64,000 nucleotides of DNA from an uncultured Spartobacteria bacterium (GTDB taxonomy: Bacteria; Verrucomicrobiota; Verrucomicrobiia; Chthoniobacterales; JAATET01): contig CALLUD010000006.1 in NCBI GenBank assembly GCA_938011325.1, positions 496,001-560,000 of the forward strand, given 5' to 3'. Below are positions 44,201-52,600 of the stretch, piece after piece. Below the pieces are notes generated by a model that had not been told where the DNA came from, ran no database searches, and was given only the letters and a program-made list of their open reading frames with translations. Numbering within the stretch: position 1 is the first letter of the stretch; each line of letters starts with the position of its first letter. A program made the translations under genes and the position numbers.

Positions 44201-44985
44201 CTACCAACGACTTCTCCGTGAGCGGAACCTCCTCCGGAAACGGCATCAGCCGCATCAGCTTCCTCACGGGGCATCAGAGCGGCGCCGCCAATGTGCACCT
44301 GCACGGCTCGAAAGCGGTGAACACCGGCCAGTGGACGCACATTGCGATCCGTCGCGTCCAGTCCACCGGCTCAATGCAGATCTACGTCAATGGAGCGATT
44401 GACGGCAACATGGCCGGCAGCACCTCCACGCTCACCGCGAACCCGCAGATTGAGATCGGCTCGTCAAACGGGAGCAACCTGCAACTCGTTGGAGACCTCG
44501 ATCAGATCCGCTTCTACACCCGCGCCCTGTCGGCCAGCGAGATTGCGGCCCTTGCCCAGGAGAGCCCGGCCGTGGACTCTCCGGTCGACAGCTGGTTCGC
44601 AAAGCACCTCCCCGGCCTCTTCCATCTCCACGAGCTCTATCTCGACCCGGATGGCGATTCGCGGGACAACGCCTCGGAATTCGCGCTGAACACCGATCCC
44701 CTGGCGTTCGACTCCGCCCCGACCGAAGTCCACTTCGCAGTCGATGGCTCGGCGGAGATTGGATTCCCGGTGCGTGCCGACGCGCAGCACACGAGTTACA
44801 ACGTCCTCGTCTCGGATGACCTGAAGACCTGGCAGCCCGCCGGCGCCCGCCTCACCAACATCCACGACATCACGACGGCGGATCCCGATTACCTCTGGCG
44901 CACGATGGACTTCACGCCGCAACCGGGCGACAACAGCGACCGCATCTTCATCCAGATCGAAGCGACCGGGGTCAGCGAAGAGTAG
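41239..44985 (+). CDS. Secreted PQQ-type sugar dehydrogenase propeller fused to diheme cytochrome and LamG (protein A)
   Basis: About 1248 residues. Order: signal peptide, six-bladed sugar/sorbosone dehydrogenase-like propeller (~45-455; FGPDGFLYIGIGDEGGAND, GLRNPYRFAYDP, VGQDTREEVNHI), diheme region (~470-795) with two CxxCH sites (Cys626-His630 and Cys707-His711), LamG-like domain (~890-1105), then an Asp-rich linker and a C-terminal beta module with SDDLKTW. The WHDSG segment holds the His that matches the catalytic base by eye. Starts at 41239 or 41290 are both possible. Likely an extracytoplasmic oxidase passing electrons to its haems; substrate unknown. Confidence 0.85.
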   Translation: MPQSFCPSTPSICAGKSMQSTVAIVATIVFALAPTPGRTADHGLDYAEPIGPFLNHVFPSEAPGPAGNWVVKRVFPNLNVDLPTFAGPYPGTNKLLFVEKDGRILMFENTPNVSQGDVFLDIRSRTYSNSDSGMTYFAFHPEFGEPGSPNRGYVYVTYKYSPNGDSGDLSYWRLSRFNVPDGQLAADPDSEQILIQQFDRQQWHDSGCLMFGPDGFLYIGIGDEGGANDQYNDSQKINDRLFSGILRIDVDKNPARSHPIRRQPQRHPSQPAGWPDSFTANYYIPNDNPFVNPDGSVLEEFYAIGLRNPYRFAYDPATGEIWCGDVGQDTREEVNHIVAGGNYGWAFREGFAPGPKSPPSTIIGTFTEPLWDYNRILGSCVIGGYFYYGSEHPSLRGKYIIVDNTSGRIWALSRNSPTTASAEYLTSMPSGGVYSGTSTCLQMPNGEIYFVKLGSGTKGEIYKLARSGTAVPEPPALLSQTDAFADLATLTPAPGIIPYTVNAPLWSDAALKRRWIAIPNDGNPDSPSEKIAFAPESEWDFPTGTVFIKHFELANDENNPNSVRRLETRFLVISENGEPYGVTYRWRPDGSDADLLSDGQEEAISIALQGGGTREQVWSYPSRANCMLCHNSNAKYVLGVNTHQLNGDLTYPKTGRTANQLATLAHLGFFDDAYHPEHLDYLLKSRNLIEVTAPLETRVRSYIDSNCAQCHRPGGVRAFFDARFVTPLQNQNLIWGKVESQFTGDPEAIIYPADPVHSILYRRDAIVGPRQMPPLGKNMVDTEWVTELENWIQGLGTGPGVELILDEFEQSGAAWIDVVFTHSVTGLTLDDFYIRGGTLDQLTGSGAEYRLKVTPTSKGKVRVELPQGRAFADGGLPNYASNKLAIDPQEPSLATWLKLDESAGTVAHDSSTGNNDGAITNITNNNWIANGKFDGALHFDNSGSRITLANVLGHDFTISFWLRTTQNFPVTDNPISGVPLFWSDASGPTNDFSVSGTSSGNGISRISFLTGHQSGAANVHLHGSKAVNTGQWTHIAIRRVQSTGSMQIYVNGAIDGNMAGSTSTLTANPQIEIGSSNGSNLQLVGDLDQIRFYTRALSASEIAALAQESPAVDSPVDSWFAKHLPGLFHLHELYLDPDGDSRDNASEFALNTDPLAFDSAPTEVHFAVDGSAEIGFPVRADAQHTSYNVLVSDDLKTWQPAGARLTNIHDITTADPDYLWRTMDFTPQPGDNSDRIFIQIEATGVSEE

Positions 44986-44999
44986 CCTCGTCGGAGAAT

Positions 45000-45030
45000 C
45001 CGGAGCGCGATCTTTTTAGGACCGCTCCGG
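45000..45030. terminator. Hairpin downstream of protein A (possible terminator)
   Basis: Inverted repeat CCGGAGCG (45000-45007) / CGCTCCGG (45023-45030), 8-base stem and 15-base loop, 15 bases after the protein A stop. No U-run follows directly; a short T-run lies in the loop. Weak support for termination. Confidence 0.4.
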
Positions 45031-45111
45031 GCGCGAGTTTCGTTATCCTGCGGGGAAACGTGGACAGCGCAAACATCCGAGAACCGAGGCACCCGGGGCC
45101 GTCTTCGTAAC

Positions 45112-46620
45112 ATGAAGACGCACCTCGTCTTTGCCGTGATGACGCTCGCGCTCCTGCTGTTCGTCATCAGCCAGACCAACCGGCGCACGCTTACCTTCGA
45201 CGACGTGATTAGGCAGGCGCGCGAGCTGAGCCTGCAGCCGTTCGAGCCGCGCGAGCCGACCGGCACGAAAGCACTTCGCGAGGCGAACTACGACGAGCTT
45301 CGCGACGTGCGATACAAGGGCGATGCCATGCTCTGGCGCGACAAGGGGCTGCCCTTCCAGGTCAGCTTTTTCATCGCGGGGGGAGCTCATGGATCGACGC
45401 CGGTCACGGTCTTCCAGGTAAACCGCGACGGCGCGAAATGGGTGCCCTACGATCCTGATCTCTTTGCGGCTGCGGAAAGCTCGAAACTGAAGCCTGCCGA
45501 TCTCGAAGGCGCCGAGTTTTCCGGATTTCGCGTTTACTACCCGCTCAACAAGTCCGACCACCTCGACGAGACGCTCGTCTTCCAGGGGGCAAGCTACTAC
45601 CGCCCGCTCGCCCGCGGTCAGACGTGGGGTATTTCCGCGCGGGGAATTTGCGTTGACACACTCGGGAAGGAGGAGTTTCCCGCGTTCACGACGTTCTGGC
45701 TCGTCGAGCCCACGCCGGGTTCGAACGAACTTCTCATCTACGCGCTGCTCGACGGTCCCTCGGTCACCGGCGCCTATGAATTCCGGGTGCAGCCGGGCGA
45801 TGAGACGCGAATCCGCGTTCACGCGATGCTCTTCCCGCGCAAGAACGTGAAGGACGTTGGCTTCGCGCCGCTGACGAGCATGTATTGGTTCGGCGAAAAC
45901 ACGAGCAACACCTTCGGCGACTTCCGCCCCGAGGTGCACGATTCGGACGGCCTGCAGATTCTTCACTCCTCCGGCGAATGGATCTGGCGGCCGCTCGCGT
46001 GGGCGCAACAGCGGCAGATCAACATCTATGCCGACACAGACCCCGGCGGGTTCGGACTCTTCCAGCGCGACCGCGACTTTTCGCACTACCAGGATCTCGA
46101 GGCAAATTACCATCAACGTCCCAGCGTCTGGATTCAGCCGGAAGGCGACTGGGGAGCGGGGGAGGTCGTGCTCATGCAGAACCCGACCGACAGCGAATAC
46201 GTGGACAACGTCGTGGCCTACTGGCGGCCGAAGGATGGCCTCGAAAAAGGCCGCGCGATCGAGCTCAAATACACGACCGTCGCATTTACCGAGAACGCCG
46301 GGCTGCCGCCGATCGGCCGTTGCGTCTCGACGCGTATCGACTACCAAAACGAGAAATACTTTCGGAAAATCTTCATCGATTTCGCCGGCGGCGAGCTGGC
46401 CGCTCTGCCCGAGGATGCCAATTTGAAGCCGGTGATTTCCGCCGGCGAGGGCGGGGAGATTTCACACGTCCGGTTGCAGAAGAACCCGAACGACAATACG
46501 TGGCGCCTCGCGTTCACCGTGAGCACGTCGAATTCGCACAATCCCGTCGAGATGCGGTGTGCGCTGGTTCTCGACGACCGACCCGTCACCGAAACCTGGG
46601 ACTACACATGGGTGAAGTAG
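45112..46620 (+). CDS. opgG: Osmoregulated periplasmic glucan biosynthesis protein OpgG/OpgD
   Basis: Periplasmic protein needed for the beta-glucan backbone branching/release in osmoregulated glucan synthesis. 502 residues. Signal/anchor helix at 1-20, then the family MdoG domain: FDDVIRQARELSLQPFEP, DELRDVRYKGDAMLWRD, the LTSMYWFGENTSNTFGDFRPEVHDSDGLQ region (shown in part: TSMYWFGENT and RPEVHDSDG), and PVTETWDYTW at the end. It overlaps the next gene's start by 13 bases. In most bacteria opgH follows directly; here a small gene intervenes. Confidence 0.93.
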   Translation: MKTHLVFAVMTLALLLFVISQTNRRTLTFDDVIRQARELSLQPFEPREPTGTKALREANYDELRDVRYKGDAMLWRDKGLPFQVSFFIAGGAHGSTPVTVFQVNRDGAKWVPYDPDLFAAAESSKLKPADLEGAEFSGFRVYYPLNKSDHLDETLVFQGASYYRPLARGQTWGISARGICVDTLGKEEFPAFTTFWLVEPTPGSNELLIYALLDGPSVTGAYEFRVQPGDETRIRVHAMLFPRKNVKDVGFAPLTSMYWFGENTSNTFGDFRPEVHDSDGLQILHSSGEWIWRPLAWAQQRQINIYADTDPGGFGLFQRDRDFSHYQDLEANYHQRPSVWIQPEGDWGAGEVVLMQNPTDSEYVDNVVAYWRPKDGLEKGRAIELKYTTVAFTENAGLPPIGRCVSTRIDYQNEKYFRKIFIDFAGGELAALPEDANLKPVISAGEGGEISHVRLQKNPNDNTWRLAFTVSTSNSHNPVEMRCALVLDDRPVTETWDYTWVK

Positions 46621-47165
46621 ACCAGCTCGAAGAATGGAATGCCGCCGTCCTGCGGCTCGGGGATTACCTCCGCGCACACCGGGTGCACGACCGCGCGCAT
46701 CTTCTCCGGCTCTCTCTCGAATTGCTCGAGGCTGCGCGTGCCGAGCACGCCAAGCAACCGGAGCGCTCTCCGCTGGAGGTCACCATGGCTCTCGCCACCG
46801 ACCGCACGGAAGCGTGGTTCTCGCAGCTTGCCGATGACTCGGGGCCTCCCAACACCCAACTCGCCGCCCGGGGACGCGCGGCGTGGTTTGCAAGCGGCCT
46901 TTACCGCAACTGGCCGTCTTCGTTTCTCGATCCCTCTCCGCCCCCCGAGCTTCTCGAAGCTGCACGCTCGGCCTCGCTGGAAGCCGGGCCCGCGCTGGAA
47001 TACAGCAGCCTGCTTCGGAAGGAGGTCGACTACGGTCCCATGGAGGACATCGCGCACGAAACCTGGGAGCAGTTTTCGTGGGGTCACGTCACCCGCGCCT
47101 TCGTGATCTGGGTCTTCATCTTCTTCGCGCTCTATGGATCCTACCTTTACTTCGTGAGGCCATGA
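46608..47165 (+). CDS. Small membrane protein between opgG and opgH (unknown)
   Basis: 185 residues; the frame is open from well upstream, but the ATG at 46608 (overlapping the opgG end by 13 bases) is the first ATG compatible with opgG-distal translation. Its TGA overlaps the opgH ATG (ATGA, 47162-47165). The N-terminal ~150 residues are soluble and helical, rich in Glu, Leu, Arg; the C-terminus is one membrane helix (FVIWVFIFFALYGSYLYF). I do not recognise the family. Position suggests an OpgH partner. Confidence 0.75.
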   Translation: MGEVDQLEEWNAAVLRLGDYLRAHRVHDRAHLLRLSLELLEAARAEHAKQPERSPLEVTMALATDRTEAWFSQLADDSGPPNTQLAARGRAAWFASGLYRNWPSSFLDPSPPPELLEAARSASLEAGPALEYSSLLRKEVDYGPMEDIAHETWEQFSWGHVTRAFVIWVFIFFALYGSYLYFVRP

Positions 47166-49273
47166 CGTTCCGGGAATCCACCGCGCTTTCTCGCGAAGTC
47201 GCATCGCTCCGGCAGGCGCTGTTTCTCGCAACCGGTGGCGGCATCACCATCGCCGGCGCGTGGATGCTCTTCGAGGTGTATCGGCCCGGCGGCATCTCGC
47301 CGATCGAGTGGATCCTGCTCGTGCTGTTCGTGATTCTCTTCGGCCAGATCGCATTCGGCTTTTCGATTGCGCTGTGGGGCTTTCTCATTCGATTGCGCGG
47401 CGAGCGGTTCGAGATCATGCGCACGCTCGAGGACAAGCCCGCCGAGGGTCTCCCGGGTTCCACCGCCATCGTGATGCCCGTTTACAACGAGGACCCGGCG
47501 CGCATCTTCACCGGCCTCGAGAAAATGCTCCTCTCGCTGCGGCAAACGGGCCAGGCCGACGCGTTCGATTTCTTCATCCTCAGCGACTCGAACAAACCCG
47601 ACAACTGGATCGACGAGGAGTGCGCGTGGATGAGCCTCTGTTCGCGCCTGAATGCCTTCGGGCGCGTCTTTTACCGGAAACGCCGCGTATCCCTGCATGG
47701 CAAGAGCGGCAACATCGCGGACTTCTGCCGTCGCTGGGGCCGCCGCTACCGCTATCTCATCATTCTCGACGCCGACAGCATCATGACCGGCGAGGCATTT
47801 GTGCGCCTCGCCCGCGCGATGGATGCGAATCCCCGCGTCGGCCTCATCCAGACCGCGCCTCAAATCGTTCGCGGCAGATCACTCTTCCAGCGCCTTCTGC
47901 AATTCTCGACGCGCCTGCTCGGTCCCGTGTTTTCCGCGGGCGCAAATTTCTGGCATCTCTCCGCCGCCAACTACTGGGGCCACAACGCCATCATTCGCCT
48001 GCAGCCGTTCATGGAGCATTGCGTGCTTCCCGAATTGCCCGGCCAGACCGCGGCGGACCGTCACATTCTGAGCCACGACACCGTCGAGGCCGCGCTCATG
48101 CAGCAGGCCGGGTATCAGGTCTGGTTCGCCTACGACGAGCCGGGCAGCTACGAGGAAAGCCCGCCGAATCTCAGCGAGAGCCTCAAGCGCGACCGTCGCT
48201 GGTGCCAGGGCAATCTCCAGCACTTCTGGTTTCTCTTCGCGCCCGGCACCCCGTTTCCAAACCGCCTCCACATCTTCTTTGGCCTCATGGCCTATCTCTC
48301 CGCGCCGCTCCTCATCGTCTTCATCGTGCTCAGCGGCATCGACTACTACTGGAAGGAAAAATACGCGATCTACGCCAATCGACTGGCCGATCCCGTATGG
48401 ACCAGCGCGGGGTGGATCGCGACGATGCTCTTCGTGCTCACGCTCGTGCTGCTCTTCGCGGCAAAGCTGCTCGGCCTGCTCCACGGGCTCACGCGATCGA
48501 AGGATTTCGGCGGGCCTCTGCGTCTCGTCGCCAGCAGCGTGATCGAGACGGTGAGTTCGATCGTGATGGCTCCCATCCTCCTCTACTTCTACACGAAGTT
48601 TGTCGTGCTCACGGTGCTTGGCATTCGGGTGAATTGGAAGACCCAGAACCGCGGCGACTCCTCGATTCCGTTTTCCCAGGCGGCGCGGGAATACCTCGGC
48701 CCCACGATCGCCGGCATCGTCACGCTCGGTGCCACGCTTTACTGGATGCCGACGCTCACGCTCTGGCTCTCGCCGATTTTGATCGGGTGGCTTTTCGCGA
48801 TTCCGCTGGTGATGCTCTCCAGTTCGGACCGCATCGGCCTCTGGCTGCGACGGCACGGCCTTCTGCTCATCCCGGAGGAAATCTCCACACCGGAAGTGTT
48901 GCAGGATCTCGATGCGACACCGCCCGCGCTCGAGCGACCGGAAAGCCTCGCAAATCTCCCGCACTACGGCATCGGGCAGGTGCTCCTCGCGCCCTATGCC
49001 AACGCCGTGCACGTCGCATTGCTCCGCCGTTCCCGCATCCACGCCAGGCACAAGGAAGAACGCCTGAATGCCCTCGCCGACCGGCTCCTGCGCGACGGCC
49101 CGGAAGCCCTCGACCGCCGCGAACTCAACGCCCTTCTATGGAGCGCGGATGCTCTTGCAAAGCTCCACCGCCGCTTCTGGCAGGCTGCCGAGAGCGATCT
49201 TCATCCCGCCTGGCGCTACGTGATGCACCACTACAACGAAGCCCTCGCCTCGCGTCGGCCCATCGTTTCGTAG
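47162..49273 (+). CDS. opgH: Glucan biosynthesis glucosyltransferase H
   Basis: Inner-membrane enzyme that polymerises UDP-glucose into the beta-1,2-linked osmoregulated periplasmic glucan backbone. 703 residues versus ~850 in E. coli. MPVYNED (105-111), DADS (203-206), SHDTVEAA (304-311) and RDRRW (343-347) supply the GT2 nucleotide-binding and QxxRW-type elements. Eight or so membrane helices at both ends. The long cytoplasmic N-terminus of E. coli OpgH is missing here. ATG overlaps the preceding small gene, so start is well fixed. Confidence 0.93.
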   Translation: MTFRESTALSREVASLRQALFLATGGGITIAGAWMLFEVYRPGGISPIEWILLVLFVILFGQIAFGFSIALWGFLIRLRGERFEIMRTLEDKPAEGLPGSTAIVMPVYNEDPARIFTGLEKMLLSLRQTGQADAFDFFILSDSNKPDNWIDEECAWMSLCSRLNAFGRVFYRKRRVSLHGKSGNIADFCRRWGRRYRYLIILDADSIMTGEAFVRLARAMDANPRVGLIQTAPQIVRGRSLFQRLLQFSTRLLGPVFSAGANFWHLSAANYWGHNAIIRLQPFMEHCVLPELPGQTAADRHILSHDTVEAALMQQAGYQVWFAYDEPGSYEESPPNLSESLKRDRRWCQGNLQHFWFLFAPGTPFPNRLHIFFGLMAYLSAPLLIVFIVLSGIDYYWKEKYAIYANRLADPVWTSAGWIATMLFVLTLVLLFAAKLLGLLHGLTRSKDFGGPLRLVASSVIETVSSIVMAPILLYFYTKFVVLTVLGIRVNWKTQNRGDSSIPFSQAAREYLGPTIAGIVTLGATLYWMPTLTLWLSPILIGWLFAIPLVMLSSSDRIGLWLRRHGLLLIPEEISTPEVLQDLDATPPALERPESLANLPHYGIGQVLLAPYANAVHVALLRRSRIHARHKEERLNALADRLLRDGPEALDRRELNALLWSADALAKLHRRFWQAAESDLHPAWRYVMHHYNEALASRRPIVS

Positions 49274-49275
49274 CG

Positions 49276-49578
49276 TTACTCCGTCCCGATGTATTGCGAC
49301 GTTTGAGTCTCGAGTCGCGGCGAGGGATCGTCGTCGCGGCTCGTGGATGCAGTCGTGGACGACCTGCGAGACGAAGACGAGCGTGACGTCGTGGAGGAAT
49401 CGTTGTCTCCAAAAATCCTGTGCCACACGCTCTTTGTCTTTCGAGCGGCGCTCTCCGCTCCGTCCTCGATGGACTCTCCGACTCGCGCCAATGCACGCCC
49501 TGCCCTGCGGGACTGACTCTCCACGGTCGAGCATCCCGCAAATACCCCAACAACGAGAAGACAGGGCAGGATTCGCAT
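49276..49578 (-). CDS. Small lipoprotein, Ser/Arg-rich
   Basis: 100 residues. Signal peptide with lipobox (GVFAGC, then STVES), a helical stretch (RRAGRALARVGESIEDGAES), then a disordered-looking tail of Ser, Arg, Thr, Asp. The ATG at 49578 is favoured by the signal peptide; the frame opens to 49602. Convergent with opgH with two bases between stops. Function unknown. Confidence 0.7.
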   Translation of the reverse strand: MRILPCLLVVGVFAGCSTVESQSRRAGRALARVGESIEDGAESAARKTKSVWHRIFGDNDSSTTSRSSSSRRSSTTASTSRDDDPSPRLETQTSQYIGTE

Positions 49579-49615
49579 CTTCTGTCCTACGCACGCGGGC
49601 AAGGAACCACGTGTA

Positions 49616-52600
49616 TCAATTCTCCAGCAGGTCCACGCGGAAGAACTGACGCGACGCCTCCAGCGAGCCGGTCAGGCTGATCTGACCGCCCGGTTGCGGA
49701 AGCCCGTGATTGCCCGGCACATCCCACAACACCCAGTTTTCCAGATCGGTCGAGGTCATCACCCGCACCGAGCGATGGCCCGGAATGTTGAAGCTCAGGC
49801 TGACATTCCCGCCGTCGTAGCCGATCTGCGGGAAGAAGAAGCTCCGGCTGTCGCGCGGGTCCGTGCCGGCGAGAAACTCCCGGTAGTTGTCCTGTCCCTC
49901 GAAATCATCGTCCGCCGTTTTTTCGCCGACCGAGTGCTCCGCGGCCCAGTCGTCGTAGAACTTCCGTTGCGGGAGTTCGTTCACGATCCAGTCGGTGATC
50001 AACCCAATGCTCGCCTGGTCGAGTTCGTTGCTGGCGATGGGCGGCATGCGGGTGAATCCATTCGTTGCAGCCACCCGGCTCAACAGCACGGAGTGGGCGG
50101 CGTCACCAGGGACGACGAGGCGATTGGCCGGATTCCCGCCATTGTTTGCCGGGATTCCATTCAGCAACCCGGTTTCCGCGAGCGTGATCTCCGGGCGGGC
50201 ATCCCATCCCGTGGGCGCGGTGCCGCCTTCGCGATGGCACTGGCCGCAATTCACCGCCAGATACGACCGCACGCGCGCCTCGAGCGGGAAGGACGTCTCC
50301 TCCGGCCGCAAGTGGCGCGGCAGCACGTTTGGCGACAGCGGCGTGTTCGTGAAAAATCCGCCGGTGCGCAGCAGGTCGATCTGATTGCCGGCAAACCCAT
50401 TGATGACATTGCTGCGATTGAGCTGGCGCGTATCGAACGACAGCGCGTGCCCCGCCGGTGCATTGTGGCAGGAGAGGCAGTTAGCCCGGCTGGGAATCGC
50501 CCAACGTTGCGTGGCGGGTTGTCCATTTCGCGTGATGGCTACGTCGAACTCCACGCCGGCGTCGTCCACGAGCGTCGCCTCGGTTTGCGCGTCGTTCCAT
50601 CGATAACTCACGCCGTAGCTGCCGCCGGCGGTCTTGACGAGCAGCCGAGTCTCGATGCGCTTCGTCTGGCCAAGAGGCGCGTTGGGATCCGGCGGATTGG
50701 TCTGCACAAGCGGCAGGTCGAAATGCTTCACCCAGATCTGCCCGGTCGGATAGGTCCACGCGCCCTCTTCGGTCCACGTCATGCGGCTCGTGCCATCCGG
50801 AATGACGAACCACCGACGCTTCTGCGCGAAGTCGCTCCAAAACGCGAGATTTGGCGTGTAGGGCAGCACGCCGGGCGAAGGCGAAAGATCGCTGAGATCG
50901 GCAAACAACCCGGTGTCGCTCAGCTTTGTCGGGAAGCTTCCGGCAAGCGTCCCCGAGACAAGTCGCAGGATGCGACCGCTGTTGATGTCGGCAACGAGGA
51001 GATCCTGGTTCGAAGGATCGGTGCCGAAAGCCACGATGCCGCTCTGGCCGGCGATGCGGGTGACCGTTGGAGGATTCGACCCGTTGCGCACCAGCGACCA
51101 GACATTCCCCGAGCCGTAGTCGGCGAAAATGTAGGCGCCCTGAAGCGACGCGATGCGCGAGCCGCGATACACGATTCCGCCGGTGATCGAGATTCCCTGA
51201 AACTCACCCGAGCCGTGCGTGTATTCGTAAAGCGGCGGCGTGTGATACAGCGTGTTGAAGTTTACCGGCGCCTGTGCGGATCTGGGACCACTGAGCGTGC
51301 CTTCGAGATAGGCCCATCCGTAGTTGCCACCGCGCGTGACGATGTTGACCTCCTCGCGCGCATCCTGGCCGACATCCCCAACCCACAACTCACCCGTCAC
51401 CGGGTCGAAGGAAAACCGCCACGGGTTCCGGAAGCCGACCGCCCAGAATTCCGTGCGGACGCTTCCGGGATTTACGGACGCACCATTGAATGTCGTCGCG
51501 CCGACAAACGGGTTGTCCGACGGCACGGTGTAGCGTGCCTGCCCACTGGTAAGCGGAACGGCCGCGTGGGGGTTGGGCGCGACACCGCCGCTCTTGTCCA
51601 CGTCGATGCGAAGAATGCCTGAGAAGAAATCCTTCGTGATGCTCTGGCTGTTGTTGAACGAATCGTTGCCGCCGCCTTCGTCGCCCAGCGAAATATAGAG
51701 GTAGCCGTCGGGACCAAAGTGGAGGTCGCCACCGTTGTGATTGGGAGCATCATCGCGCTGGTTGATGAGAATGAGTTCGGAGTTCGGGTCGGCCTGGTTG
51801 GGATTTCCCGTCTGCGTCGTGAAACGCGACACGCGCTGGTGGAGCTGCCCGCCGGACATCACCGAGTAGAAGACGAAGAAATGGCGGTTCGATGCGTAAT
51901 TCGGATGAAACGCGAGCCCGAGCAACCCGGACTCGTTGTCCGTGTAAAGCGACTCGCCGCGACTCGAGAGAAGCGACGGCAGATTCAGGAACGTGCTCGC
52001 CGTGGGAGTCGATGCCGTCACCGACGGAATCACCCTCAAAAGTCCCGTTTTCTCGCAGACAAAAAGCCTTGAGGAATCCCCCGGAGGGCTCGCCATGCAC
52101 ACCGGTTGACTGAAACTCAATGAGCCGAAGGCTGGCACGAATTGCAGAGCGGTTTGCGGCGGCGACAGCGGGACATTAATCGAGCTGTTCGCGATGCGCA
52201 GCACATTCGCGAAGTTGATGGTCACCGTCGCCGGTGCGGACGGCCCGGTGACTCCGCCCACCCGGTAGGTGAAGGTGTCCGTGGCCGGAGAGCCGGAGGT
52301 ATTTGCGTAAAGAATGCGCCCCTGGGAGTCGGCGGTCGCCGTGCCGAATTGCGGCGGCGTGACCACCTCGACGCTCGACGGGTTGAAACCACCTGTGTCG
52401 TTCGCCAGCACGTCGATCCGGGCCTTTTGTCCACGATGCATGGTGACCGTGTCGTTGTTCGCGACCGCCGGCAGCGTGTAGGCATCAAGCAGCGCGCGAC
52501 TCAGCGCAGGGCCGTTCTCGACGGAATCATACATCCGCAATTCACCCACCACGCCCGGAAACGGTTGCGTGGCGCCGGTCGCGGTGCTCATCGCGCCGAG

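Noticed and set aside
47260..49386. 708-codon plus-strand frame overlapping opgH
   Set aside because: Offset frame of opgH, Arg/Pro/Ala-rich with no domain; the opgH frame is supported by GT2 motifs.
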